DNA of 64,000 bases from the NCBI GenBank assembly GCA_036346205.1, contig JARFJB010001594.1:3037001-3101000 (forward strand), given 5' to 3'. The position numbers and the translations under genes are program-made. The notes below the pieces were generated by a model. It was not told the origin of the DNA. It saw only the letters and a list, made by a program, of their open reading frames with translations, and did not search any database. Source of the DNA: Vesta saturnalis (lineage: Eukaryota > Arthropoda > Insecta > Coleoptera > Lampyridae). The stretch's first letter is position 1, and the number at the start of each line of letters is the position of its first letter. Below, one piece after another: positions 1 through 10,260 of the stretch.

Positions 1-767
1 ATGGCTTTTTAACTACCCACATACAAGGAATTTCCTGTTGGCAACAATACAATATTGATGTCGAAAGATTTTGGGATAAACGCTTATTATTAGAACTGCT
101 TGTGAAGCTGGAAAACAAATATTTATCAAGACGTACTGTGAAGATACATTGTAAAGTCATTCAAATAATATACCAAATAACAGTTGGTATTGTAATAAAA
201 ACGAACAACCCACCATTATAGGGATAAGACTCGTTTTAATAACTATAGGTATATATACCGGATGTTGAACTCCGATTTGAACATTTCTGGTTACAAAGTG
301 GTACGTTATACCAAACACGATCAATCACAAGCACCATTTAAAAATTAAGCTGTATGGATTGTTTATGTTACGAAGCCACAATTTTATTTTTTGAAGTATC
401 TAAAGCAAGCAAGCATAGTAAACGTGATTTGCATTTATGATTACGATCGATCACCGTTGGTGAAGAATTTTCGGGGCTAAACGAAGGCTTTAGCGATAGC
501 TGGAAATTAGCACATTCTGGATTCAATTTACGGACACTCCAAAATGGCGTCGCTACAGCAGCTGTTACAATAAGTCCTAGTGGTCTGTTCAGAGTACTTT
601 TTATTAACCTGTGTAGTGATTATTGGCTTGCGCACTAGAATCAAGACTAATCTGCAGACGAGCAACTCTTTGTACTTTGGAAATATTCTAATCGTTTACG
701 CTGATAGTAACGGAACACAGACATCGGGTGGTTTTGTTTGTTTAGTCTTAATAGTATTATCTGTATA
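1..767. other. Unrecognised AT-rich DNA
   Basis: No convincing coding frame, RNA gene or terminal repeat is visible here. Short open frames (for example 580-768) show no family signature. The right edge runs into a repeat that carries AATAAA. Confidence 0.4.
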
Positions 768-1178
768 ACTTTAATAAAAAAATATTCGTTGCTCGTCGAG
801 CTCCCGACTAGCTGTGACACTGACTACGGTTCCCTTCTCGTAATTCTCTAGCATAATATTTTTGCCCTGGAAGCGACGATTAACAAACTGCTTCTTCTAC
901 GTCGGGTTGATTTGAAAACTGAACCAACCTGACGCAAGCATTTTTGAGGTATTAGGCGGAATGTTTTTTCTTGGATATTTTACCCAGCTTCGTAACTGTG
1001 CGATTGTGTGAGTATTTCGCTCTTGCAGACAGGACTTCTGCAGCGTCATGTCAATCCAAAACGAAACACGCGTTTTCCATCCTGAGTTACGTCAATATGT
1101 TCTATTTTTTGTGCCTTAATAAAGAATATTTGTCGCTCGTCGATCTTAAGTATGACCAGGTTCTCTTCTCGCAAAGGA
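768..1178 (+). repeat. Divergent dispersed repeat with AATAAA-like start, two copies here and one at 2335
   Basis: A segment beginning TTAATAA(A/T) followed by ATATTCGTTGCTCGTCGA-like sequence occurs at 768-840 and again at 1114-1178. A third, more diverged copy starts near 2335. Each continues into a similar pyrimidine-rich stretch (GACCAGGTTCTCTTCTCG or relatives). The AATAAA hexamer next to a repeated block resembles the polyadenylation part of an LTR, but no TG...CA ends, primer site or coding remains were found, so the LTR reading is only a guess. Confidence 0.4.
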
Positions 1179-1854
1179 TATCCAGCGAATTATTTTCCTG
1201 GGAAGGACCAGAAACAATGCTCGTTTCACGTTATGCAACCAATATAATTATCGGAGATACCTAGCGCTCGGGATTGTTTGTTACTGCGTGAGGACTGGTT
1301 TCACCGTTATCCACGATTCTTGTTGTAGCCTGACGGTCGCAACATAGATAACGGTAAGAGGCATGGTTTCCCCGGATTAGTTTAAGGAATCTACAGATTG
1401 TGTCGCTACCACGTAACATGATAACGACTCTCCAAGAGTGGGTTTGTGGTTGCTCTTGTGGCCTGCTCCATCGGTGTGAAAACGTGACCGAGAACCAGAT
1501 GGAATAAGTTCATTTGTTATCAAAGCTTGTTTGCCACATTTATTACCAATTCCAATCTTCATAATCAATTCATGTTTAGAGAAGTCTGTCTTTCCACATG
1601 CTTTTAAGCAAACAAATGTTATACCATTAACTACTTCCACCACCCGGTATCCTCGCCGGTATCAATAAATGACTTGAGGCCGATTAGTGGTTTTCTTTGT
1701 TTTTTCGAAAATAATAGAAAATGTGTGGAATTACAAATCAGGAAATATTTTATTTGAATGACCATAATCTGCTTCCCGCTAATCAGTCCAATTTTAGGCC
1801 GAAGCACAGCTGCGCAACGCAAAAAGTTTTTAAACTCTAGTTCTCGAATACTCT
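1179..1854. other. Unrecognised region between repeat and LINE relic
   Basis: Two minus-strand open frames (1377-1643 and 1631-1822) overlap end to end and contain several Cys and Lys residues, but match no family that I recognise. They may be fragments of one decayed gene; I cannot support a function. Confidence 0.3.
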
Positions 1855-2330
1855 AAAACTTTTGATAGGGTTAAACGTGACACATTGTTAGCTATATTGG
1901 TTTATGTTGGAATTGATACGTGTGCAGTTAAACTTTTGCGTGGATATACAACGGAGAGATCTCATAAAGTTTTTTTCTGGAGTATGGTCAAAAATGTGGT
2001 ACCACAAGTCTCTATACTCGGACCTTTAGTTTTTACAATTTATACATCAATTATTTCAGAACGCTTGCAGTTGAATGGTGTTGCATCGCATATTGTAATT
2101 TTATCAATGAAGATTTAGATGCATTACAAATTAGGTATGTCATTATTGCTGTCTCTCAATCTAAATTCGGGAAAGTCGCATTCTGTGCTATTTGGTAGAA
2201 AAACGATAAACTGAAAGTTATAAACAATATAAACATTAGAATAGGTAATTCTAAGCTGGAACTGGTAAATTGCACCAGAAATCCGTGGGGTATATACTGA
2301 TGTTAAGGCAACCTGACTCATTCTCGATGG
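1855..2330 (+). pseudogene. Non-LTR retrotransposon reverse transcriptase fragment
   Basis: Reading from 1855, the frame gives SKTFDRVKRDTLL, matching the SKAFDRVNHD-LL block of non-LTR reverse transcriptases (motif A with its Asp). It then gives VPQVSILGPLVF, a decayed form of the VPQGSILGPLLF block. Further on, across several stops, LNSGKSHSVLFGR and GIYTDVK correspond to the region after the catalytic core (the LNxxKT..M.FG and YLGV.D blocks). The YADD motif region is lost. Only about 160 codons remain, with frame breaks after 2118. The type resembles the Jockey/CR1 group, but the exact clade cannot be settled by eye. This is a dead fragment, not an expressed gene. Confidence 0.7.
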
Positions 2331-2810
2331 TTTTATCCTTAATAATGAATATTCGTTATTAGTCGACTTTCAGGGTGACCATACAAGCTTCTGTATCGCG
2401 AATGATAACCAACAGAATTCGCTTCCTGACTGCGACGAGATACAATGCTTATTTACATCCAATGGTGCAAAATCATTACCAGAGTTGGGTCTTTTCATTC
2501 CATTCCGTCGTCGCCCCTTCGTCTTCGGTCCATCTCGTCGTCGGCATATGTTGTACAAAATGTGGCAAATTATTTTCATAAAATTCAAATAACTTGATGT
2601 CGTCATGGTATATTATCATTATGCTGTTGTCCACAATTACAATAGTTACAGAGCAAGAATATTTTAGATTTACGATTAAGTTATATTAATTTTAATAATA
2701 TAATTTTGATTCCATGCACAGAATACTTCGGTAGTTCTTCTATACAGTTAAATAATCATAATGAAGAAAAACTCAACACCAAATAGCAATTAGCTCATAA
2801 AAATTACAAC
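2331..2810. other. Third copy of the 768 repeat, then unrecognised sequence
   Basis: Positions 2335-2385 align with the repeats at 768 and 1114. The remainder holds short open frames on both strands without a recognisable family. Confidence 0.35.
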
Positions 2811-3023
2811 TTGGCTGCCACAACTCCTAATAAAGGTATTATTTTGAATTTGTCCTCTGTAGAACTGTCAAGCAATAAAGTTGAAAATACTTTAGGCATA
2901 CTTTATATTATTATACTAGGTATCAATTCGAAAAAATATCTAATAGAAGCACTATTAGAAGAACTAGGTAACATTAATATATTTTGTTTTAGTGAACATT
3001 GGCTGAGAGACAGATACCTTTAA
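2811..3023 (+). pseudogene. Non-LTR retrotransposon endonuclease N-terminal fragment
   Basis: The translated segment ends in a block (roughly residues 37-66) with INSKKYLIEALLEELGNI followed by NIFCFSEHWL. This corresponds to the start of apurinic-type endonucleases in CR1/Jockey-like LINEs (the N..SL..K...L...L....DI.C.SEHWL pattern, with the catalytic Glu in SEHWL). It is cut off about 80 bp before a mariner-type element. The same LINE probably resumes near 4234, so the two pieces likely belong to one element interrupted by the later insertion; the middle of the endonuclease is missing. Confidence 0.65.
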
Positions 3024-3035
3024 TATAGATAATTT

Positions 3036-3041
<6 letters not shown>

Positions 3042-3103
<62 letters not shown>
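3042..3103. repeat. (TA)n microsatellite, left flank of mariner-type element
   Basis: About 31 TA units run directly up to the first base of the element at 3104. Confidence 0.95.
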
Positions 3104-3104
<1 letters not shown>

Positions 3105-4020
3105 GGGTGTCTCAGAAACATGTTGCCAAACTTTAGGGGTTATAAAGGCCGATGAATTAAGTACTTTTGCCTTATAAACGTATGTCCGGAAATGAGTCGT
3201 TAAGACACTAGACGAAGAAGTGTTAAAAAATTGCAGAATGTTCGCATTTACGACTTTTTGTATTTTTTAATATTTATTAAATAAGAAAAACAATAAAACA
3301 TTATATTAGTTGTTCAAAATTGCGGCCATCGACATGATTTTGGTTGCTCCAAATATGAGTATTGCGGTCTTTGAAGTAACTGTCTCTAGTAAAACAAGCT
3401 TCATTGATAAGCTTTGATAAACATTCCTACAAGAAGTTCTCCCTGAGTTGCTTGAAAATGTTCCATTGGACAATCGTCGTAGAATGTGGTATCAGCACGA
3501 CGGAGCTCCGGCGCATTTTACTCGCAACGTGCTGGACCACCTAACTTTACAATTTCCTGAGAGGTGGATTGGACGAGGTGGACCTGTTAACTGGCCAGCC
3601 CGAAGCCCAGATCTGACACCTGTCGATTTTTTCTTCTGGAGTTACCTCAAATCATTAGTGTATGAAACACCTGTAACTACAGAAGAAGAATTGATTGGAA
3701 GGGTAATGGCTGCGAGTCAAGTTGATCAGGAAGATCCGCACATCCTTTATCGAGTTCGCCAATCAATGGTTCGACGTACGACCGCATGTCAGCAATTCGA
3801 TGGCCGCAATTTTGAACAACTAATATAATGTTTTATTGTTTTTCTTATTTAATAAATATTAAAAATACAAAAGTCGTAAATGCGAACATTCTGCAATTTT
3901 TAACACTTCTTCGTCTAGTGCCTTAACGACTCATTTCCGGACATACGTTTATAAGGCAAAAGTACTTAATTCATCGGCCTTTATAACCCCTAAAGTTTGG
4001 CAACATGTTTCTGAGACACC

Positions 4021-4023
<3 letters not shown>
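3104..4023 (+). mobile_element. 920 bp mariner/IS630-type element with about 228 bp inverted termini
   Basis: The ends read C(G/A)GGGTGTCTCAGAAACATG inward and are flanked by TA on both sides. The left arm (3104-3332) and right arm (3797-4023) are near-identical inverted copies over about 228 bp. The left arm contains the reverse complement of the transposase C-terminal codons, so this copy has lost its 5' half and carries an inverted duplicate of the 3' end instead. Near-identity of the arms suggests that this rearrangement is young. It sits inside a (TA)n tract and splits an older LINE (2811-3023 and 4234-5905). Confidence 0.85.
3421..3828 (+). pseudogene. C-terminal half of mariner/IS630-type transposase
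   Basis: The frame is open from 3421 after a stop and has no usable ATG. It carries the second catalytic Asp block (MWYQHDGAPAHF, about residues 20-31), the GRGGPVNWPARSPDLTPVDF block leading to FFFWSYLK (third acidic position), a T-rich linker (TPVTTEEEL) and the typical ending DGRNFEQLI. The helix-turn-helix N-terminus and the first catalytic Asp are absent, so it cannot encode an active enzyme. The stop lies inside the right inverted terminus. Confidence 0.85.

Positions 4024-4082
<59 letters not shown>
4024..4082. repeat. (TA)n microsatellite, right flank of mariner-type element
   Basis: About 29 TA units follow the last base of the element at 4023; together with 3042-3103 they bracket it. 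Confidence 0.95.
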
Positions 4083-4084
<2 letters not shown>

Positions 4085-4233
4085 CTCGGCTGTTGATTCG
4101 CGTAGCTCTTCTGGTCTCCAAAAGACCGTTTGTTGCAAAATGACGTTTCGACAAAGTCTCATTTGTCATCCTCAGGTTGGTAACTGTCTGCTCCTCGGTC
4201 TGCTCCTACTTGGAGTTCAATTTGAGTCCGAAA

Positions 4234-5905
4234 ACATGGTTAACAAAAGGGCTTAAGATATCTTGCAAACATAAACGCTTGCTGCATACCTACCTTAAGC
4301 CTAATCCAAATGAACTATTAAAAAAGTTTTACTTAAAATATTGTTGGTTTTTGAAACAGACTGTCTGGTTGGTTTAAAAAAACAAATCTAACAATAATAA
4401 ACCTAAAGCTATTTGGACTGACATAAAACGGTTTTCGAGTAAACGTATTCCATCGGGCAGATGAAATACCTGCATTTATTCTTAAGAAAGCAGTTCATTT
4501 ATTATGTGATCCTTTAAGTCAGCTCACCAACCAATCATTTCTATCGGTACTAAGTATGCCTTCCTGCTTAAAGTTGTTGAAAATTATTCCTGTTCGCAAA
4601 AAAAAAAGTAGCCAACTAGATATAAACAGTTATAGACCTATTTCACTAAACAGTGTGTTTCTAAAAGTGTTTGAAACAATTGTCTATAATCGTTTAAAAA
4701 AAAAATTTGATAACTGTAACTTAATAAGTAGCAATCAACATGGATTTCGTAAAAAAAGATCTACATCTACTGCAATGTTCGACTTCCTTCAGTATGTGTA
4801 TAAATCGAAAAAATCTTGGTCGACATTATTCTGTGATCTATCCAAAGCGTTAGACTCGATGAGCAATGCGCTTTTATTAAGCAAACTTGAACTATACGGT
4901 GTTAGAGGTGTTACACTAAAATGGTTTGAGTCGTATCTATATAGAAAACATTATGTTTCTATGGCAAATAAGTATAATAACGAAATATACTACGTCAGCT
5001 CTGATACACAAAATGTTCTAATAGGAATTCCACAGGGATCAGTTTTAGGTCCATTACTTTTTATTATCTTTATAAACAACTTAACGTTCTTGGAAGAAAG
5101 TCATTTAACTATATATGCGGATGACACCACATTTGCATTTTCATGTTCTACGGATGAAGAATTTCTCTATAAAGCTGTTAACTTAGTACTATAGAAATGT
5201 GGTTTAAAAATAATCAATTGAAATTAAATGTTGACAAAAAAAATTTTATTTTCTTTAAAAATTGCAAGGAAACTATAAATTCCTTCAGAGCTATTGTTAA
5301 ACAATCTTACTATCCATCAAGTTAAGTCAAAGGTCTTTATGGGATTGATAATCTATGAATCGCTTAATTTTATAGACCATATTATACCAGACTTAACAAG
5401 TGTTTAAATTCGGCATGCTACAACTATCCGTTGTCTTAAGGGCTTAGTCTCCTCTGTAACCCTAAGATCCGTTTATTGTGCATATTTTGAGGCTTAGATA
5501 TGGATATGGTATTCAATTTTATGGTGCATCATTGCCAAAAGCTTATTCATTACTCAATAAAGGGTAATAAGAATAATGGATAGCTTACCTCCAAGAGAAT
5601 CTTGTCGTACATCTTTTGTAAGATTGTATCTCTTGACATTTATTAGTTTGTATCTATGTGAAAGTTTTATATACATATACATGCATAGAAATGAGTATAT
5701 TAAACACTTTAATATTCACTCTTACGGAACTCGTTCGGTTAATAATATAATACTACCGCACCCCAACTGCTCAATGTATTTGATTTGCAAACCCATTAAA
5801 CTATTTAAAAAAATCTATTTACGTTCAAACGATTTTTGTCCAAGATTATTAAACGTAGCAGAATATTTCTTTTTTATATACAGGATTGGTCGAAAATTGA
5901 AATGA
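4234..5905 (+). pseudogene. CR1/Jockey-like LINE reverse transcriptase, decayed
   Basis: This appears to be the 3' continuation of the LINE begun at 2811. The order along the DNA is: the linker block WLTKGLKISCKHKR (about 4237); after a frame change an open stretch from about 4457 with PAFILKKAVHLLCDPLS; the fingers block SYRPISLN (about 4630); QHGFRKKRSTSTA; a motif A segment reading SKALDSM in place of SKAFD.V; IPQGSVLGPLLF (about 5025-5060); and YADDTTFAF (5113-5139) with both catalytic Asp residues. Stops and frameshifts follow at 5192 and beyond. The C-terminal tail reappears at about 5718-5905 with HSYGTRSVNN and a LFKKIYLR stretch. The coding region is open upstream of the first ATG at 4556, so that ATG is not a real start. 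Confidence 0.85.
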
Positions 5906-5927
5906 TTATTTTCTGGGTTTTTTAAAT

Positions 5928-6369
5928 GAAACACCCTGTATTTTAGTATTGTAATGAAATGTTATTTTATGGTACTTTATTATTTCTTAAGTATTCCCTA
6001 TACCTAATTTCCTTAATTTGTGAGTTATTCGTGATTCTTTCAGCCAAACATTAATTGAAACAGGAATTATGTGAAATTTTATTAGGTTGGCCGAGGACAT
6101 ATTGACCCAAAAATAGTTTTTCGAAAAAAAATTACTTAATCTAGACTTAATCTTAATCGAAACTATTTGGTGAGACATTAATAAAAACACACAATATTCT
6201 AGATTGCTATGGCTTTGACACCAATCGAATTTCACATTACACCACTTTCATTAGTTCCTATATGTACTATTTCAGTAAGAACTGACATATGGTTTTTGTG
6301 TAAGGAGAGTGTAACAAAAATGTGCTACTAGCAAGAACAATTTATCATCAGCAATTCCTGGATAGACGA
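5928..6369. repeat. Mariner-type terminal sequence and subterminal repeat
   Basis: GAAACACCCTG followed by TA at about 5930-5943 matches the outward end sequence of other elements in this window. The rest is the AT-rich 5' part of the transposase relic that begins near 6370. Confidence 0.45.
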
Positions 6370-6976
6370 CAACCAAGAACAGAAAGCTTTTCAAAGTTTC
6401 AACAGACTGGACACGTAGATTACGAGAAATCTGAACGAATAAAAACGAAAACAATTAATTGGTACGAGGGAAATTACAAATACTTTTGAAATTAGCGGTC
6501 GTAGGGTAGGCAGAATTTTAAAAAAGAATAAGGTGGGCGCAGGAACAAATTCAGAATGATGTATTGTTTTTTGAATATGTTTTATTTGGAGATTAAGCTA
6601 CATTCCATAAGAATAGTACTGTGAACAGACATAATTTCAGAGAAAGTGGATATTACATGACAGCGCTCCAGTACATCCCAATTTTTTAGTGAATGGGCAT
6701 TTAAATCATAATTTTCCTGGAAGATGGATTGGAAGGGGAGGGCCCATAAGGTGAACGCCACGATCTCCGGGGTTAGGTACACTTTTTTTTTTTGGGCCTA
6801 TATAAAAGAAAAGATGCATGACACCTCTTACCACTAAAGAAGATATGAAGGAGAGAATTAGAAATGAATGTATGAGCTTGAACAGAAATGTGTTAACAAT
6901 TGTTAGTCGCTCTTTTGAAGATCGCTTGCAATTATGTATCGACGTCGTCGGATACCATTTTGAACATTTATTGTAA
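6370..6976 (+). pseudogene. Mariner/IS630-type transposase relic
   Basis: Several frames must be pieced together. Near 6480-6535 a helix-turn-helix style segment (GRRVGRILKKNK) is seen. At 6650-6745 lie the second catalytic Asp block (LHDSAPVHPNFL) and FPGRWIGRGGPIR, followed near 6780 by a FFFWAYIKEK block corresponding to the FFLWGYVK motif. The last codons read SFEDRLQLCIDVVGYHFEHLL with a stop at about 6974. At least four frame breaks and stops separate these blocks. The end directly abuts another transposase relic in the opposite direction. Confidence 0.75.
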
Positions 6977-7019
6977 ATTAAACGTTTTATTGTTATTTTT
7001 GTTTTGTTGCGTAACAGCT

Positions 7020-7800
7020 AAGTCGAGGGGTTTAGTTTCGTATACAATACTTTTGACATATCCCCATAAGAAGAAGTGTAATGGCGTCAGGTCAGGGGAT
7101 CGTGCTGGTCATTTCATCGATCCTCGCTTCCCTATCCACCGATTTGGAAATATTCGGTTGAGGCATTGCTGACATTGATTAGGTAATCGGGCCGTGCTCC
7201 ATCTTGCTGAAACCATATCATATTCTCTGGAACTTGTGGTTTTGCTGGATCAGGATGTAAGTTTGTCTAAGTTGGCACAACGTTATTTTGGAGCAGTGCT
7301 AAATAATTATCGCCATCCAAATTGCCATCAATTAAAAAGGGTCCTATGATATGATCTCCAACAATTCCTGCCCAAACATTAACCTTTTCAGGGTATTGAG
7401 TATGCTCTTCTCTTATCCAGTGAAGTATAAAGGTGCACTTATTAAAAACAAAACATGTTCTAATTGCTTATCTAACATTGCTATCATTTGTTCACAAAAA
7501 TACGTTCTCCTATCAAAATCGTCTTCCATGACCTCTTGAGTTGGTAGCATTTTATAGAGATGCATTTTATTTTCTTTTAATGCTCGAATAGAATGACTAA
7601 CATCGAACATTAGGACTGCTTTTCGACTAGAAGTATGTGGGTTTTCCTCAAACACAAACATAATATCCAATTTGGTACCATCACTTATTCTGTTGGCAGC
7701 TGCTTTTTTTATCTGCCTTACATGTTCAAGCTCGCGAAACTGATTTTCTATATAGGTATAGGCGGCAAATTTTTCATGAAATAAGCGCGCAATTGTGTCC
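7020..7800 (-). pseudogene. Mariner/IS630-type transposase relic, minus strand
   Basis: Read on the minus strand from about 7800, the frame gives ARLFHEKFAAYTYIENQF, then a helix-turn-helix region with SSRKAVLMFDVSHSIRALK (7615-7560) and LPTQEVMEDDFDRRTYFCEQM, the segment preceding catalytic motif 1. After a frame change near 7430 come blocks corresponding to NVWAGIVGDHIIGPF (about 7380-7340), and finally HFFLWGYVKSIVYET (about 7080-7040). The C-terminal 40 or so residues are missing where it meets the plus-strand relic near 7016. The first codon of the visible ATG frame (7670) is internal, since the frame is open upstream. Confidence 0.75.
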
Positions 7801-8145
7801 GTATGTTATCTTCATAACCAATCATCTGTAGAATTGTTATTTTGTGTATTCCTGTTAATAAACCATTTTTTTGATATGCAGTTAACGAACTTCAAACGAC
7901 TATAGCACTGACAACTACTATCATGCTGACAATTTGCTAAGGCCAGGCGTTTTAAACAAAAGTAAACAAAACTATTTATAGCTTTTTTTAATTTCATATC
8001 AATAAAAAGGAGCGTTTAAATGGTTTTTGCTTACTTTCTCATTATCAAGACTTAAAATGGGAAATAAGTATTGAGTGCGTTGCAATAAATCTGAAAACAC
8101 TTAATATTTCTGAAGCGGTTGAAAATAGGTATAGGACAGAATATA
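7801..8145. other. Flank of minus-strand transposase relic
   Basis: AT-rich non-coding sequence, probably the 5' subterminal region of the 7020-7800 relic. No inverted partner was found. Confidence 0.35.
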
Positions 8146-8203
8146 CAGGGTGTTGCATTTAGAATAAGAAAGTTGGTACTGGCCACTGTTACATGAGACA
8201 CCT

Positions 8204-8205
<2 letters not shown>
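8146..8205. repeat. 60 bp TA-bounded unit with mariner-like ends
   Basis: The unit begins CAGGGTGTTGCATTT after TA and ends GAGACACCTTG before TA. It is too short to be a normal miniature element and looks like two termini with almost nothing between. It runs straight into a (TA)n tract. Similar tiny units occur at 24095-24139 and about 53041-53097. Confidence 0.6.

Positions 8206-8265
<60 letters not shown>
8206..8265. repeat. (TA)n microsatellite left of the pogo-type element
   Basis: About 30 TA units separate the 60 bp unit from the Tigger-like element. Confidence 0.95.
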
Positions 8266-8268
<3 letters not shown>

Positions 8269-8273
8269 TAAGC

Positions 8274-10184
8274 TGTTTTATCCGGCACCGGATCATACAG
8301 AAAAATTTACCGGAAATGTGAAATTTAAAACTACCGTAATCGAGAGTACTGTACTCGGACAGTTTCGTTTGATTTCGGGGCTTGTTTTCACGTACGTTCA
8401 CAAAACCGATTCGGTGGCAACCCCCCGGGCCGCGGTGGCGGTGGTTAGTACGCTGCAAGGCTTCGAGCAAGAACGTCGTTCATTAATTTCATCTTCCACT
8501 GCCCTTAAAGAGCATGGAACAAACAACTAAGAAGCGGAAAAGAGTGGTGCTATCCATAAAACAACAACTTGGCATTTGCCAAAGACTCAATCGAGGTGAA
8601 AATCGGAGCGTCTTGTTGAAAGAGTACGGCATCGGATCTTCAACGTTTAACGACATACGTAAACAAAAGGACGAACTGCTGAAGTTTCATTCCACCACTA
8701 AAGCCATCGATGGAGGCCTTGTTTTAAGAAAACCAAAATTGGAACAACTCGACACAATATTATATGAATGGTTCACAATTAAACGGTTGGAAGGAACGCC
8801 TATCTCTGGACCCATTATCGTTGGAAAGGGAAAGATGGAGCTTACAGAGGAGTGCACGTTTTCAGACGGATGGTTAGCTGGATTCAAGAATCGCCATGGT
8901 ATCCGGAAGTTAGATATACCGGGTGCAAAAAGTCAGAGCATGAAGCAGCAGAAGAATTTGTTGATAAGTTTGAAGAGTTAGTAGAAGAACACGACCTAAC
9001 AGCGGAACGAATGTACAACGCTGATGAAACGGGTTTACCAGCCACGTGCATTTAAAAACGTTCGGCATTTACCAGTTGAGTATTCGGCCCAATCGAATTC
9101 ATGGATGGACACAACCATTTTTAAAAACTGGTTTTTCCTCACGTTTGTTCCCTCAGTGCAAGAACATTTCCAAAAGATCGGCATGGGTGAAGACAGCGAG
9201 TGTTTGTTGTTGCTCGATAACTGCAATGCGCATCCCAATGAATTTGAATTGCGGAAAGGAAATGCGTTTGTTGTATTCCTTCCTCCGAACGTTACGGCTC
9301 TCATACAGGCTATGGCCCAAGGAGTAATCAAAATATGAAATGCTACTACCGACGGGGTTTCTTGAGAGAGCCTATGAATTACGAAGGATCAATCAAAGAA
9401 TTCCAGAAATCGTACATAATTAAGGATGTTGTATTCAATATCAACATGGAAGACAGTGAAAAGCAAAACCTTACACCTAGCATGGAGAAAGTTGTGGCCA
9501 TCTGTAATGCTAGTTGCAGATTCTTCAGATGAAGAGGATTTCGCAGGATTTGATGATCCACTTCCTGAAATTGTTTCCATGTTTATTGGACTGTCTCCCT
9601 CCGATCCCGAGAATGATACAGGTCTAGCAGACATCGAAGAAGTGCTTATAAAAGTACAGAAATGTCGCGTACTTTAACCGACGAGCACTTAATCAACGGT
9701 ATTTTAAATCTAAATCACGACAATGAAAAGCTTAATAGTGAATCATCAGATGAAGAAACCGTGACAGAAAAAGTTTCTTGAACGAAAGCTGCTGACGCGT
9801 ATTCTACACTATTAAAGTTTGCTGAAAGTCAGCCATGTTATTCGGCACAGGAGGTCATTCAATTACACATTCTGAACTCCACTTTTCTACAGAAGCGTAA
9901 GGAAAGACAAAACAAGCAGACATTGCTCAGATGTTTAAAAACTTGCGGAGAAAAAACAAGCAAAATCCGGCCAGTGAAATGAGAGAAAGAAAAGTAATAT
10001 TGTAATAGATTTTAAAGGTCTTTTAATTGTGTTGTTTTTTTATAAGTGTTTTGATTAAATTCGTATTAGTTTCAAGCAATTTGATGGGTTACTATGCTTT
10101 ATATACCTTCTATAAGCTATAGTGCTCTATTATCCGGAAAATCGCGATATCCGGCAGACGGTCGGTCCTGACGGTGCCGGATAA

Positions 10185-10188
<4 letters not shown>
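8274..10188 (+). mobile_element. Pogo/Tigger-like DNA transposon, about 1.9 kb
   Basis: The termini are 17 bp inverted repeats TGTTTTATCCGGCACCG (8274-8290 and the complement at 10172-10188). (TA)n tracts lie a few bases outside both ends (8206-8265 and 10191-10257), so the element appears to have landed inside a TA microsatellite. It contains one jerky/Tigger-type transposase pseudogene on the plus strand. Confidence 0.8.
8514..9985 (+). pseudogene. Jerky/Tigger-like (CENP-B N-terminal, DDE_1) transposase pseudogene
   Basis: The ATG at 8514 opens a CENP-B-type N-terminus: basic KKRKRVVLSIKQQLGI, a first helix-turn-helix (SVLLKEYGIGSSTFNDI), and a second DNA-binding part with FSDGWLAGFKNRHGIRKL. 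Frameshift near 8935, then EEFVDKFEEL and the first catalytic block YNADETGL. At about 9045 roughly 100 residues appear deleted, because the next block is PRAFKNVRHLPVEY. Then LLLLDNCNAHP (second Asp) and LPPNVTALIQAMAQGVI, where the usual Asp of the MDQGV motif is Ala. A further frameshift near 9330 leads to KCYYRRGFLRE, and an acidic tail (SSDEEDFAGFDDP) runs on to about 9985. Clearly inactive; a young but broken copy. Confidence 0.88.

Positions 10189-10190
<2 letters not shown>

Positions 10191-10257
<67 letters not shown>
10191..10257. repeat. (TA)n microsatellite right of the pogo-type element
   Basis: About 33 TA units, immediately followed by TACAGGGTGACATAG, another mariner-like end. 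Confidence 0.95.

Positions 10258-10260
<3 letters not shown>

Noticed and set aside
1377..1822. Possible zinc-binding host gene
   Set aside because: A few Cys residues in two overlapping frames without a recognisable pattern; not enough to call.
4005..4256. Open frame with a long Tyr-Ile repeat
   Set aside because: It is the translation of the (TA)n tract; the same holds for 8052-8288, 8189-8470 and 10110-10310 on the minus strand.
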